Notes: generated by a model not told the origin, from the letters alone. Shown: positions 8,257-17,832, counted from the first letter of the stretch. The stretch: 64,000 bases of DNA from Burkholderiales bacterium (GCA_027487815.1 JAIYCW010000067.1:1-64000), one strand, 5' to 3'. Made by a program: numbers and translations.

Positions 8257-8976
8257 TTACTGCGCGGTGCGCTCGGGCAAGAGCCGGTCGTACTCTTTCT
8301 TGACCACTGAATAGCACTCGCAAGTGCGATTTTCCAGCCCGGGGCGATCCAGAACACTGATCCGGCCACGGGCATATTGAATGAGCCCCGCAGCTTGCAG
8401 TTTGAGGGCGGCTTCCGTGACGCCTTCACGCCGGACACCCAGCATATTGGCGATCAGCTCCTGGGTCATCACCAATTCGCTACCCGTCAGGCGATCCAGG
8501 CTCAGCAATAGCCAGCGACACAATTGCTGATCGAGCGAATGGTGGCGATTACATACTGCGGTTTGTGTCATTTGGGTGATAAGCGCTTGCGTGTATCGCA
8601 ACAACAAATGCATCACCGGGCCATTGCGGTTAAAGGACTCCTTGATCAACTGGGCGCTGAATCGGAAGCCCTGCCCGGCACTTTGCACCACGGCACGGCT
8701 CGGCGTGCTTTCACCGCCGAGGAAAAGTGATATGCCAACGATGCCCTCATAACCCACCACGGCAATCTCTGCCGAGCCGCCATCCTCAAGAACATAAAGC
8801 AATGACACGATGGCGGTGGTTGGGAAATACACATGCGCCATCGGCTTGCCGGACTCATAGAGCACCTGCCCCAGCTTCAGGTCAACCGGCTCGAGCCTGG
8901 GAAGCCAGCGCTGAAGTTCTTCTGTGGGGAGTGCAGCCAATAAATGATTGTTGGTGAGGGAAGTTGCCAGAGCCAT
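8257..8976 (-). CDS. Crp/Fnr-family transcriptional regulator
   Basis: A 239-residue regulator with an N-terminal cyclic-nucleotide-binding-like barrel (PVDLKLGQVLYESGKPMAHVYFP) and a C-terminal winged helix. The HTH segment is QELIANMLGVRREGVTEAALKL. The barrel lacks the typical cAMP phosphate-binding RxA signature, so the ligand is unclear. The C-terminal tail contains TCECYSVVKKEYDRLLPE, where the C-x-C-Y motif is shared with the second Crp-like protein at 10511-11206. It is oriented toward the catabolic operon on the same strand, which makes that operon a possible target (inference). Confidence 0.85.
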   Translation of the reverse strand: MALATSLTNNHLLAALPTEELQRWLPRLEPVDLKLGQVLYESGKPMAHVYFPTTAIVSLLYVLEDGGSAEIAVVGYEGIVGISLFLGGESTPSRAVVQSAGQGFRFSAQLIKESFNRNGPVMHLLLRYTQALITQMTQTAVCNRHHSLDQQLCRWLLLSLDRLTGSELVMTQELIANMLGVRREGVTEAALKLQAAGLIQYARGRISVLDRPGLENRTCECYSVVKKEYDRLLPERTAQ

Positions 8977-9090
8977 GAAACACCTTGAATGGGGGGCCAG
9001 TACAGCATTTGCCTTGGGCTGCGGCCAACACCCATGCTACCGGGCCCATAGTATCTGCTCTGTGCGACAGCACACATACCTGGACTGCGG

Positions 9091-10497
9091 CTACAACCAA
9101 TACGACCAAATCACTGCGAACCATTCAGAAAAACGTCCGCGCAGGGCGCGTTGATTCCAGCGCTCCAGCTCAAGCGGCTCGGAGCGCTGTAGATCGCGAT
9201 CAAACATGGCCTGGACCTGGAGCCCGAACTCAGGGCTCAACACAACAACGTTGAGCTCGTAGTTGTGCAAGAAGCTGCGCCAGTCAAGGTTGGCCGAGCC
9301 CACGCTCGACCACACCCCATCGATCACCATGGTTTTGGCATGCAGGATCACCTCTTGCCGCTCAAACAGCTTGACGCCCGCGCGCAAAAGTCGGGCGTAG
9401 TGCGCGCGCCCGGAGTGAAATACCAACCAGGAATCTGTCTGGCCAGGAAGGATCAGCCTCACATCAACACCACGACGCGCTGCGGCTTCAAGTGCGGTGA
9501 GCAGCTGAGGATCAGGAACGAAATAGGCGTTGGTAATGAAGACACTGGTTTTGGCGCTCCCGATTGCCGAAATCAGCGTGGCGTAGATAACACTGAACGG
9601 ATCGGTGGGCGAGGTACCCATCGCCCGCACAGTCATTGAGCCCGATGCCAGCGGCTTGGTAATGTTTACTGGCGGCGCAGTCGATGCCCCCTCTTGCTCG
9701 GTCCAGAGCTCCTGGAAAAGCTTCTGCAGTTCAGCAACCACTGGTCCGCGCAGCTCAATATCGGTGTCGCGCCACGGTAGGGCCTCGCCAGGGCGGCGCG
9801 CGGTTTGCTTGGAAAATCTGGAAACCGAGCTTCCCGAATACACACTGCTGATATTGATCCCGCCAAGAAAGGCGACTTCACCGTCAACGATAAGCAGTTT
9901 GCGGTGATCCCGGTTATTGAGATTCCAGCCCCGGCGAGCTAACGCTGGATTCACTGGATTAAACTCAACCAGTTTTACCCCGGCCGCCTGCATCGCCTGG
10001 AAAAAAGGTGCAGGCGTCGCCCAGGTGCCCACGCTATCGTGCATGAGGCGCACCTGGATTCCCTCGCGCTGCTTGCTCTCAAGTGCTGCAGCAAAGCGTT
10101 GGCCCACCTCATCGTCGTCCAGAATGTAGGTTTCCATGTCTATCTGATGCCTGGCCTGAAGAATGGCTTGCAGCATGGCTCGATAGGTCGCAGGCCCGTC
10201 TTCCAGCAACACAACAGTGTTGCCCAGCGTGAGCGGGCTATTGACCAAGGCCTCTTCGAGTTTTAGGTGCGCGCCGAAGATGCCGGTAGGTGCACTTTTG
10301 CGCGCTAATGCACTGAGCATTGCTTTGCTGCGGGCAGCGCTTAACGGACCGTGCTTACCTTGAACAATGATCGGTGTCGACTGCGCAGAAAACATGCCGG
10401 GAGCGACCGTTGGCAAGCTTGCGCAACCACTTGAAGTCAACATGATCATCATCAGCAAAAAAGCCATCAGCAAGCGGGCCGAAAGTGTTGCAAACAT
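9091..10497 (-). CDS. Phospholipase D-family lipoprotein (cardiolipin synthase-like)
   Basis: About 468 residues. A lipoprotein signal peptide is visible: a hydrophobic stretch ends in the lipobox TSSGC. Two HKD motifs are present, HRKLLIVDGEVAFLGG and HAKTMVIDGVWSSVGSANLD, each with HxKxxxxD, as in cardiolipin synthases and related phosphatidyltransferases. The enzyme should act on phospholipids at the periplasmic face of a membrane. The ATG at 10497 is preceded by GGGGAGGATCA, a good Shine-Dalgarno, whereas the longer in-frame start would spoil the signal peptide. It lies between two Crp-like regulator genes, only 13 nt after the upstream one, so it is probably co-transcribed with it. Confidence 0.88.
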   Translation of the reverse strand: MFATLSARLLMAFLLMMIMLTSSGCASLPTVAPGMFSAQSTPIIVQGKHGPLSAARSKAMLSALARKSAPTGIFGAHLKLEEALVNSPLTLGNTVVLLEDGPATYRAMLQAILQARHQIDMETYILDDDEVGQRFAAALESKQREGIQVRLMHDSVGTWATPAPFFQAMQAAGVKLVEFNPVNPALARRGWNLNNRDHRKLLIVDGEVAFLGGINISSVYSGSSVSRFSKQTARRPGEALPWRDTDIELRGPVVAELQKLFQELWTEQEGASTAPPVNITKPLASGSMTVRAMGTSPTDPFSVIYATLISAIGSAKTSVFITNAYFVPDPQLLTALEAAARRGVDVRLILPGQTDSWLVFHSGRAHYARLLRAGVKLFERQEVILHAKTMVIDGVWSSVGSANLDWRSFLHNYELNVVVLSPEFGLQVQAMFDRDLQRSEPLELERWNQRALRGRFSEWFAVIWSYWL

Positions 10498-10510
10498 TGA
10501 TCCTCCCCGC

Positions 10511-11206
10511 CTAACCAAGGTATTGGGCGTAGAGGGCTCGGTCACTCCCATAGCAGGGGCAGGCAGCCGCGATCAGGCCGGGGCGATTGGCGATGGTGAT
10601 GCTGCCCCGACGGTAGTCGATCAACCCATCGCGCTGCAAATTCAGGGCGGCGATCGTGATGCCCTCGCGCCGCACGCCCAAGCGATAGGCCAAGGCCTCG
10701 TGCGTGCAAACCACCTGATCGGTCTGCATGCGGTCTTGCATCGTCAACAACCAGCGGGCCATCCGGGGGGCGATCTGATGAAAGCCGAAGCACGGCACAA
10801 AGGCCGCCAACTGGGCCATCTGCACATAGAGATAGCGCAGGATCACTTTTTGCAATGAGCTGCTGCGAGCAAGCTCGGCACTAAAAGCGTGCGCTGTCAT
10901 GTACAGGGAACCGCCAGCGCCTTGCACCACCGCGAGTAAGGGCATCCCGGTTATCCCGAGCGCCAAGTAGGCGCCGAGCATACCCTCGCGGCCAACCAGA
11001 GCAACCTCCACAGCGGGATGGTGATCGATTTTCGCAATAAGCGAGATCGCAGCGGCCTGTGGAAACCACACATATTGCTGGACCGACCCTGCAATGCCCA
11101 GGACTTGCGAGCTTTCAAGCTCTGCCGATTGGCACAAGGCAAGCAGGCTTATGCGGTCGCGGCGTGCGAGCAGAGCTATCAGATGATTGTGGGGCTCCAG
11201 GCTCAA
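10511..11206 (-). CDS. Crp/Fnr-family transcriptional regulator
   Basis: A 231-residue regulator with the same layout as the protein at 8257-8976: an N-terminal sensor barrel and a C-terminal winged helix with the recognition segment EALAYRLGVRREGITIAALNL. The short tail contains ACPCYGSDRALYAQYLG, again with C-x-C-Y. No canonical cAMP-binding or Fe-S cysteine cluster is visible at the N-terminus, so the signal is unknown. The phospholipase D gene follows after 13 nt, suggesting joint expression or direct control of that gene. Confidence 0.85.
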   Translation of the reverse strand: MSLEPHNHLIALLARRDRISLLALCQSAELESSQVLGIAGSVQQYVWFPQAAAISLIAKIDHHPAVEVALVGREGMLGAYLALGITGMPLLAVVQGAGGSLYMTAHAFSAELARSSSLQKVILRYLYVQMAQLAAFVPCFGFHQIAPRMARWLLTMQDRMQTDQVVCTHEALAYRLGVRREGITIAALNLQRDGLIDYRRGSITIANRPGLIAAACPCYGSDRALYAQYLG

Positions 11207-11413
11207 GGGTGCTCACCGCAGTTTTTGTCGCGATGAGCAGTGATGTTCCCGGTTCGAGAATGATCCATCACCCGTTATAAAGCGCGAGGTGACCGGGGTC
11301 GGTTCGAAAGCGCACCGACTTGTGGGTTGGGCAACCACACACTGGGTTTTGCCACATTTCTGACGCTCGTCCGTTTCGGCATCCCTCCGATTCCTCATCA
11401 CCGAAAGCTCTTC
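11207..11413. promoter_or_regulatory. Divergent intergenic region
   Basis: About 200 nt between the minus-strand Crp-type gene and the plus-strand SDR gene. It must hold the promoters for both directions. I see no convincing consensus -35/-10 pair and no operator palindrome that I would defend. Confidence 0.35.
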
Positions 11414-12163
11414 ATGCTCAACAACAAAGTTGCCATCGTCACCGGCGCGTCGTCCGGGATCGGCCGTGCAGTGGCACTGGCCTATTCGCGCGAAGGGGCC
11501 AGGGTGATTGTTTCTGATGTCCACACCGAAGGTGGCGAGCAAACCGTGGCCTTAGTTCGCAAGGCGGGTGGCGATGCGTTTTTTGTCGCCGCTGATGTCA
11601 GCAAACCTGCGGACATGCAGGCCTTGGTGGTTCAAACCGTTGGGCACTATGGCCGCCTGGATATCGCTTGCAACAATGCCGGCATTGCAGGGCCAGGCGC
11701 GCCCACCGCAGACTACCCACTGGATGCCTGGACCCAGGTAATCAACATCAACCTGTCAGGTGTGTTTTATGGGATGCAACAGCAAATTGCAGCCATGCTC
11801 AAAACCGGCGGTGGAGCCATCGTCAACTTGGCTTCGATCCTTGGAGCGGTTGGATTTGCGGGCAATTCGGCCTACACAGCCGCCAAACATGGAGTGGTTG
11901 GACTAACACAAGTGGCGGCGCTGGAATATGGAGGCAAAGGCATCCGGGTCAATGCCGTAGGACCCGGATTCATTCACACCCCCATGGTGAGCGCATTGGA
12001 GTCAGATGCCGCTCGAAAGGCGAAGCTTATTGATGCCCATGCGCTCGGCCGGCTTGGCCAGCCTGAGGAGGTTGCGGAGCTGGTGGTGTGGCTTTCTTCC
12101 CCCCGCGCCTCCTTTGTTACCGGGGCGTTTTATCCGGTGGATGGCGGGTATCTGGCCCGCTAG
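11414..12163 (+). CDS. Classical SDR-family oxidoreductase
   Basis: A 249-residue classical SDR with TGASSGIG at residues 10-17, CNNAGIAG, NLASILG containing the catalytic Ser, and YTAAK for the Tyr/Lys pair. The C-terminal VTGAFYPVDGGYLAR is typical of 3-oxoacyl-ACP reductase or glucose dehydrogenase-like members. The substrate is unknown. The ATG at 11414 gives the normal SDR start; the upstream Shine-Dalgarno is weak. Its 3' end overlaps the convergent alkene reductase gene by 47 nt. Confidence 0.88.
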   Translation: MLNNKVAIVTGASSGIGRAVALAYSREGARVIVSDVHTEGGEQTVALVRKAGGDAFFVAADVSKPADMQALVVQTVGHYGRLDIACNNAGIAGPGAPTADYPLDAWTQVININLSGVFYGMQQQIAAMLKTGGGAIVNLASILGAVGFAGNSAYTAAKHGVVGLTQVAALEYGGKGIRVNAVGPGFIHTPMVSALESDAARKAKLIDAHALGRLGQPEEVAELVVWLSSPRASFVTGAFYPVDGGYLAR

Positions 12164-13238
12164 ACTTGGGCAGGAAAGGATAGTCTGTGTATCCCTTGGC
12201 ACCCGGCACATAAAAGGTTGCCGGATCGGGGACATTCAAATCCGCGCCCTTCTGAAGTCGCTCCACCAAATCGGGATTGGCCAAAAAAGGTCGGCCAAAA
12301 GCGATCAGGTCACCGTGTTTATCCAGCAGAGCCTGCTCGGCATGAGCGCGATCAAAACCTCCTGAAAGAATAAACAACCCCGCGAAACTCTCTCGCAGCT
12401 TGAGCTTGAAGTCGGCAGGCACCGGTGGCGCACCCATCGCTTCATGGTCAACCAAATGAAGGTAAAGAAGACGCAGGCTTGAAAGCGACTTGGCCAATAT
12501 CAGGTACTGCTCTTCAACCTCGGGGAAGGCAGCAGTGCCGTTAAAAACACCATAAGGCGAGAGGCGTATGCCAACACGCTGCGCACCGATCGCCTGAACC
12601 ACTGCGTCTGCAATTTCCAGAGCAAGACGATTCCGCCCTTCGATGTCTGCGCCAAAACGGTCGGTTCGGGAGTTGACTACCGGGTTGAGGAACTGCTCGA
12701 TCAGATAACCGTTGGCCCCGTGAATCTCCACTCCGTCGAAACCCGCTTCCATGGCCAGGGTTGCAGATCGCGCGTATTCCCCCACTACTGTAGTCAGATC
12801 GGTGTCGGTCATGGCGCGAGGCGGACTATGGGGCTGCATGCCCAGGCCGTCGGTCCACATCTCACCAGGACAGATCTCGCTACCGGGTCCGAGCACTTCA
12901 GCCCCCGCAGGCAGGTTAACCATGTGCGCCACACGGCCGCAATGCATCAACTGCACAAATATCTTGCCGCCCTGGGCATGCACAGCCTCAGTCGTGACTT
13001 TCCAGCAATCCACTTGCTTCAAGTCGTACAGCCCAGGAATCCGGGCATAGCCCAGACCGTTGGGACTGGGGGAAGTGCCCTCCGAGATGATCAGTCCGGC
13101 GCTGGCTCGTTGTGAATAATAGGTCGCCATTAAATCGGTTGGTGTGTGTTCGGCGGTAGCGCGGCTCCTGGTCAAGGGGGCCATCACGGCGCGATTGGAC
13201 AAAAGCAGCCCGCGCGCCTCTATGGGATCAAAAAGCAT
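12117..13238 (-). CDS. Old yellow enzyme-type alkene reductase (NemA-like)
   Basis: About 373 residues of the FMN-dependent old yellow enzyme family. MAPLTRSRATAEHTPTDLM near the N-terminus, YYSQRASAGLIISEGT, FVQLMHCGRVAH, DGVEIHGANGYLIEQFL (the His/Asn substrate-binding pair) and FGRPFLANPDLVERL are all characteristic. It reduces activated alkenes or nitro compounds with NAD(P)H. The ATG at 13238 has TTGGAG 7 nt upstream. The convergent SDR gene overlaps its 3' end by 47 nt. Confidence 0.9.
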   Translation of the reverse strand: MLFDPIEARGLLLSNRAVMAPLTRSRATAEHTPTDLMATYYSQRASAGLIISEGTSPSPNGLGYARIPGLYDLKQVDCWKVTTEAVHAQGGKIFVQLMHCGRVAHMVNLPAGAEVLGPGSEICPGEMWTDGLGMQPHSPPRAMTDTDLTTVVGEYARSATLAMEAGFDGVEIHGANGYLIEQFLNPVVNSRTDRFGADIEGRNRLALEIADAVVQAIGAQRVGIRLSPYGVFNGTAAFPEVEEQYLILAKSLSSLRLLYLHLVDHEAMGAPPVPADFKLKLRESFAGLFILSGGFDRAHAEQALLDKHGDLIAFGRPFLANPDLVERLQKGADLNVPDPATFYVPGAKGYTDYPFLPKSSGPDTRHPPDKTPR

Positions 13239-13366
13239 CTTCAGCTCCAAGGGTAAAGGCCAGAGGGTGGGCGAGGAATCGCCGGAAGTCTGTTCGATGG
13301 CGAACGGCGCAGTGGCGCCTGATCTGGCACCGTGTAGGACTACGCCTTCATGGACACTCGCTGTAT

Positions 13367-14401
13367 ATGCCCCAAACCTTCACACAAAACAGGCGGATCG
13401 TCCTTGCCCAGCGTCCACGAGGAACGCCACGCGCGAGCGACTTCCGAAGTGAAGTGGTGGCGATCCCGAAAGTTGAACATGGTCACGCGCTGCTGCGCAC
13501 GCTTTACCTTTCGCTGGACCCCTATGTGCATAGCCGGATCGCAGCGGCTGTCTCCTACGTGCCGCCGTTGGCGCTGGGCGCGGTACTTGCAGGGGCCACG
13601 GTATCCAGAGTGGAGGAGTCACGCTTGAGCACACTGCAGGTTGGCAGCCTGGTGGTCAGTGCAAACGGCTGGCAGGACTATCTGCTGTCCGATGGCCAGA
13701 ACCTGCGGCCCCTGTGTCCGCAGATCGATCATCCAGCGCGTGCGCTGGGCGTGCTTGGCCCCCCCGGGTTTGCCGCCTACATGGGCCTGCGGGATATTGG
13801 CCACCCCAAGTCGGGCGAGACAATTGTGGTCGGAGCGGCAAGCGGCCCGGTCGGCTCCGTTGTCGGCCAGCTTGCCAAGCTATCCGGATGCCACGTTGTT
13901 GGCCTGGCTGGGCGCGATGAAACCTGCCGCTATGTGGTTGAAGAGCTCGGATTTGATGATTGTGTTGACTGCGAGGCGAGGACCTTTCGCACCCAGCTTG
14001 CTGCCGCCTGCCCTCGCGGCATTGATGTGTATTTTGAAAGCGTCGGTGGCGAGGTGTTCGATGCCGTCTGGCCGTTGCTGAATCTCGATGCGAGAGTGCC
14101 CATGTGTGGACTGATCGCCCAATATCCGGCAACCGAGCAACCTCCGGGGCCCGACAGACTCAGTCAGCTCCTGGCGGGTATCGTGCACAAACGCATCACC
14201 CTGCAAGGCTTCCAAAGCCCGGATGACAGTGCCAGCCTTTGGGACGAGTTTGAAGGCGTCATGCAGCGCCATGTTCTGGAGGGAAAAGTCCGGGTGCGGG
14301 AGCAACTTTTTATTGGGCTCGAGAACGCACCCGAAGCCTTTATCGGCCTGCTTGAGGGCCGCCATTTCGGCAAGCTGGTGGTCCAACTTGCCGATCAATA
14401 G
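13367..14401 (+). CDS. NADP-dependent zinc-independent medium-chain oxidoreductase
   Basis: A 344-residue MDR-superfamily protein of the leukotriene B4 dehydrogenase/prostaglandin reductase type. Features are LSLDPYVHSRI, LGVLGPPGFAAYMGL and the nucleotide-binding VVGAASGPVGSVVGQLAK. FESVGGEVFDAVWPLLN and LITLQGFQS-like HKRITLQGFQ follow. No structural zinc Cys cluster is present. It probably reduces alpha,beta-unsaturated carbonyls with NADPH. It lies divergent to the alkene reductase gene with a 128-nt gap, and the two could share a role in handling electrophilic alkenes (inference). Confidence 0.85.
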   Translation: MPQTFTQNRRIVLAQRPRGTPRASDFRSEVVAIPKVEHGHALLRTLYLSLDPYVHSRIAAAVSYVPPLALGAVLAGATVSRVEESRLSTLQVGSLVVSANGWQDYLLSDGQNLRPLCPQIDHPARALGVLGPPGFAAYMGLRDIGHPKSGETIVVGAASGPVGSVVGQLAKLSGCHVVGLAGRDETCRYVVEELGFDDCVDCEARTFRTQLAAACPRGIDVYFESVGGEVFDAVWPLLNLDARVPMCGLIAQYPATEQPPGPDRLSQLLAGIVHKRITLQGFQSPDDSASLWDEFEGVMQRHVLEGKVRVREQLFIGLENAPEAFIGLLEGRHFGKLVVQLADQ

Positions 14402-14402
14402 C

Positions 14403-15719
14403 TCAGCGCTTTGCCCGCGTCAGACCGAGCGCCAAGCCTGCCACTAATAATAGCGCCACCGTGGATGGCACCGGCACAGAAGCACGCCACTGCGCGCTGG
14501 CAATACCTTGCAAGAGCAGAGCATCAGCAGAAGAAATTCCCAGATCGCGCGCGGCGCGTTCAGAAGCGCCAAACATTCCAGGATCCATACCAGTCATCGT
14601 GCCAAAAATTGTCAATGCGCTGAGATAAGAGCCATGCACGCTGGCATGGGTGCCGTCGTTGAACCACAGATCGATCAGCCCATCGGTGAGCGCGTCAATG
14701 GCGTACATATTGCGGGTGGCCACACCGCTTGTGACAGCACGCAAAAATGCATCACCCACGGGCGCAATCGCTGCAAAGCCACCCGATCCGTCGTCGGCTG
14801 CAAACTGGGCACTCAGGGCATAGTTCAGGCGCAACTCAGTGGTCATTTCTTCCAGGCTGGAAAAAAACGAAGTGGCAGGAGCGCCAGAGTAAGTGGCATT
14901 CCCGGTTCGTGGATTAATCGTGGTCGACCCCGGCGCGTTAATCAGGTTGGGCCGTGCCCAGGTTTGCTGCAGATAAACCTGCGCATTGGGATTGGCATTT
15001 GGATTGGCCACAATGTTGCGAGGCGTAGTGTTTGTGCTCCCAATGCCAATATCGCGCTCCAGAAAGCTTTGCGCCGTGCCCCGATGAATGTAGTTTTCAA
15101 TATAGTTGGCATACGCCCTGTGACTCAGGAAGTTGGAAGCCAAGGTGGCACTTCCGACAGTACGGGGTGAGAGCGCTTCATCGCTTTGCTCCTGCAGGAT
15201 CACCTTGTCCCAAGACTGGCTGCGCAAATTGCCTTGCAAATCCCAATTCGAATTAGCCGTATTGAGGAAATGCCCGCGCAAGCTCGCGGCATTGCGGGTG
15301 GATAACGCAACGTCGTAATTCAGGCCAGCCTGAACCGTAAGCTGCTTGAAAATACCCGGTACGCCACCCCAAGCCCCGGCGGCTGTACTGGAGGCAAAGT
15401 GGGGAGAAAAGGAGGTCTGCTCGACCCCGCCGATGGTGGTGCCCACCGGGTAGGAGTTTGTGCCCGTGAGGTTGGTGAATGGTGCGCCGGTGGTGAAAGC
15501 TAAGGCGGGATCGCGTCCTCCATTGAGCGGGCCTTGTGGGCGGGTCAGATCGCGCACATTGGCGGCGTTGTAGGTGAGAACAGGGTCAACACGGCCAAAG
15601 GTGTAGCTATTGCCGACGAACAGGACAGATACCGGATCGGCAAGCGCCATCGAGGCAGGCATCAACAGGGCGATGAAAATTGAAAGCTGCAAGCGAGCAG
15701 CCGGGGAGTGAGCCTTCAT
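14403..15719 (-). CDS. PEP-CTERM protein with SGNH-hydrolase-like motifs
   Basis: About 438 residues. A Sec signal peptide (MKAHSPAARLQLSIFIALLM to ALA) is followed by VSVLFVGNSYTFGR, which resembles the GDS/GNS block of SGNH hydrolases. Near the C-terminus NDGTHASVHG provides a DxxH motif that could hold the catalytic Asp and His. The protein ends in VPVPSTVALLLVAGLALGL and a basic tail, a PEP-CTERM sorting signal recognised by exosortase. It is presumably exported and sorted to the envelope or extracellular matrix. No exosortase gene is in the window. The ATG at 15719 has TGGAGA upstream. Substrate unknown. Confidence 0.75.
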   Translation of the reverse strand: MKAHSPAARLQLSIFIALLMPASMALADPVSVLFVGNSYTFGRVDPVLTYNAANVRDLTRPQGPLNGGRDPALAFTTGAPFTNLTGTNSYPVGTTIGGVEQTSFSPHFASSTAAGAWGGVPGIFKQLTVQAGLNYDVALSTRNAASLRGHFLNTANSNWDLQGNLRSQSWDKVILQEQSDEALSPRTVGSATLASNFLSHRAYANYIENYIHRGTAQSFLERDIGIGSTNTTPRNIVANPNANPNAQVYLQQTWARPNLINAPGSTTINPRTGNATYSGAPATSFFSSLEEMTTELRLNYALSAQFAADDGSGGFAAIAPVGDAFLRAVTSGVATRNMYAIDALTDGLIDLWFNDGTHASVHGSYLSALTIFGTMTGMDPGMFGASERAARDLGISSADALLLQGIASAQWRASVPVPSTVALLLVAGLALGLTRAKR

Positions 15720-15885
15720 GGTGTCTCCAAAAATAATTGTGATTTTCTTATCCGGCATGTCGACATACCGTGATTCCGCGAAGCAACTGCAATTTTCGTG
15801 CCGCAAGATACTAGTTCATAGAAATCAGGCGCTTAGCTTGATGTGCGGACCTGATTGCGCTGGCTTGTGTAAACCGGGCCGACAC

Positions 15886-15920
15886 AAAAAAGCCCCGGTC
15901 GCTTTCACGCGCCAGGGCTT
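15886..15920 (-). terminator. Intrinsic terminator after icd
   Basis: Read on the minus strand, AAGCCCTGGCGCG pairs with a downstream CGACCGGGGCTT and is followed by a run of T. It lies about 58 nt beyond the icd stop codon. Confidence 0.7.
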
Positions 15921-15977
15921 GTCCTGATTGAAGGAGTACGGGCTGAAACCCTTCAATCCGAATCACATTTGATCGAT

Positions 15978-17231
15978 TTACATATGATCGATCATCACCT
16001 GACCGAAGCCCGAGCACGATACTTGGGTGGCACCGGGCATCAGGCGCGCGAAGTCATAAGTGACCTTTTTCGACAGGATCGATTTGCCCATCGAAGCAAT
16101 GATCATGTCGGCGGCTTCGGTCCAGCCCATATGGCGCAGCATCATTTCGGCTGACAGGATTTCTGAACCGGGGTTCACATAATCCTTGCCTGCGTACTTG
16201 GGCGCTGTGCCATGGGTGGCTTCAAACATGGCCACGGTGTCGGACAGGTTGGCTCCAGGCGCGATACCAATGCCGCCGACCTGGGCTGCCAGGGCATCAC
16301 TTACATAGTCGCCGTTGAGGTTAAGCGTGGCGATCACGCTGTATTCGGCGGGGCGCAACAGGATCTGCTGCAAGAAGGCATCTGCAATCACGTCCTTGAC
16401 GATGATCTCATTGCCAGTCTTGGGGTTCTTGAAGCTGCACCATGGGCCGCCATCAATCAGCTGGGCACCAAATTCGTTTTGCGCGAGCTCATAGCCCCAA
16501 TCCCGAAAACCGCCTTCAGTGAACTTCATGATGTTGCCCTTGTGCACCAGAGTCACAGAAGGCTTGTCATTATCGATTGCGTACTGAATTGCTTTGCGCA
16601 CCAGGCGCGAGGTGCCTTCACGCGAAACTGGCTTGATCCCGATGCCTGAAGTTTCCGGGAAGCGAATCTTCTTGACGCCCATTTCCTTGATCAAAAAGTC
16701 GATCAGTTTCTTGACCTGGGGCGAGCCTTCCTGATATTCGATACCGGCATAGATGTCTTCGGAATTTTCCCGGAAGATCACCATGTTGGTTTTTTCAGGC
16801 TCTTTCACGGGCGATGGCACGCCGGTGAAATACTGGATCGGGCGCAAACATACATACAGATCGAGTTCTTGACGCAGGGCGACGTTGAGCGAGCGAATGC
16901 CCCCGCCTACAGGCGTGGTCAGTGGGCCTTTGATCGACACCACATACTCACGAAGCGCTACCAGGGTTTCTTCCGGAAGCCACACATCGGGGCCGTAAAT
17001 CTTGGTGGATTTTTCGCCCGCGTAAATCTCCATCCAATGAATCTGGCGCTTGCCACCATAGCTCTTGGCCACAGCCGCATCCACAACCTTGATCATCACC
17101 GGAGTGATGTCAAACCCGGTGCCGTCGCCCTCGATGTAAGGGATGATCGGCTGATCAGGAACGTTGAGGGAATTGTCGGCATTGACGGTGATTTTTTGAC
17201 CGCCGGCCGGGATCTTGATATGTGAAGCCAT
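15978..17231 (-). CDS. icd: NADP-dependent isocitrate dehydrogenase
   Basis: A 417-residue homodimeric TCA-cycle enzyme converting isocitrate to 2-oxoglutarate. [17 protein letters not shown] at the N-terminus, [22 protein letters not shown] with the phosphorylatable/substrate-binding Ser, [24 protein letters not shown] and [18 protein letters not shown] are family hallmarks. The size and sequence match bacterial NADP enzymes of the E. coli type. It is monocistronic, has its own terminator downstream, and is divergent to a DUF192 gene. Confidence 0.97.
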   Translation of the reverse strand: MASHIKIPAGGQKITVNADNSLNVPDQPIIPYIEGDGTGFDITPVMIKVVDAAVAKSYGGKRQIHWMEIYAGEKSTKIYGPDVWLPEETLVALREYVVSIKGPLTTPVGGGIRSLNVALRQELDLYVCLRPIQYFTGVPSPVKEPEKTNMVIFRENSEDIYAGIEYQEGSPQVKKLIDFLIKEMGVKKIRFPETSGIGIKPVSREGTSRLVRKAIQYAIDNDKPSVTLVHKGNIMKFTEGGFRDWGYELAQNEFGAQLIDGGPWCSFKNPKTGNEIIVKDVIADAFLQQILLRPAEYSVIATLNLNGDYVSDALAAQVGGIGIAPGANLSDTVAMFEATHGTAPKYAGKDYVNPGSEILSAEMMLRHMGWTEAADMIIASMGKSILSKKVTYDFARLMPGATQVSCSGFGQVMIDHM

Positions 17232-17361
17232 GTGTTCTCCCTTGGGGCTTTGCGCTGAAACAGCCTTAAATTATGCCACTTTGCCAAAGTGCTTCCCCGC
17301 AGCCGCAGAGCTTTGGTGCAAACTTGGCGCTTGAAAGTGATTCAAAGATGGGGATACCGAG

Positions 17362-17832
17362 ATGATGCAATTTCGTGCGAGCGCAATCTTCAGGGGCCTG
17401 CTCGGGGCCGTGGGCATGGCATGGTTGATGACGGCCGGTGCGCAGGATCGACCTCAGCCCAAGTTGCCTGCGGTTGAGCTGCGCGCGGGCATGCACATCA
17501 TCAAGGCCGAAGTGGCGGCAACGCCAGGCGCTCGCTCTACAGGTTTGATGTGGCGCGAAACCATGGGGGCCAACGAGGGCATGTTGTTTGTGTTTGAGCA
17601 GCCCAGCCCGCAGTGCTTCTGGATGAAAAACACTCTGCTGCCGCTCTCGATTGCGTTCATTGACGACAAGGGCGTGATTGTGAACATCGCCGACATGAAA
17701 CCGCGCGATGAAACCAGCCATTGCTCGGCCAAACCGGTGCGGTTTGCGCTCGAAATGAATCAGGGTTGGTTCGCCAAAAAAGGGCTTAAAGCTGGGGCGA
17801 TGCTTCAGTCGGAAAAAGTCTGGGGCAATTGA
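17362..17832 (+). CDS. DUF192-family periplasmic protein
   Basis: A 156-residue DUF192 protein. A signal peptide ends near MTAGAQD. The mature domain has the family blocks ARSTGLMWRETMGANEGMLF and FVFEQPSPQCFWMKNTLLPL, then IAFIDDKGVIVNIADMKP. The function of the family is not well established. Two adjacent ATGs are present at 17362 and 17365. It stands alone between icd and sodB and is convergent with sodB. Confidence 0.85.
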   Translation: MMQFRASAIFRGLLGAVGMAWLMTAGAQDRPQPKLPAVELRAGMHIIKAEVAATPGARSTGLMWRETMGANEGMLFVFEQPSPQCFWMKNTLLPLSIAFIDDKGVIVNIADMKPRDETSHCSAKPVRFALEMNQGWFAKKGLKAGAMLQSEKVWGN

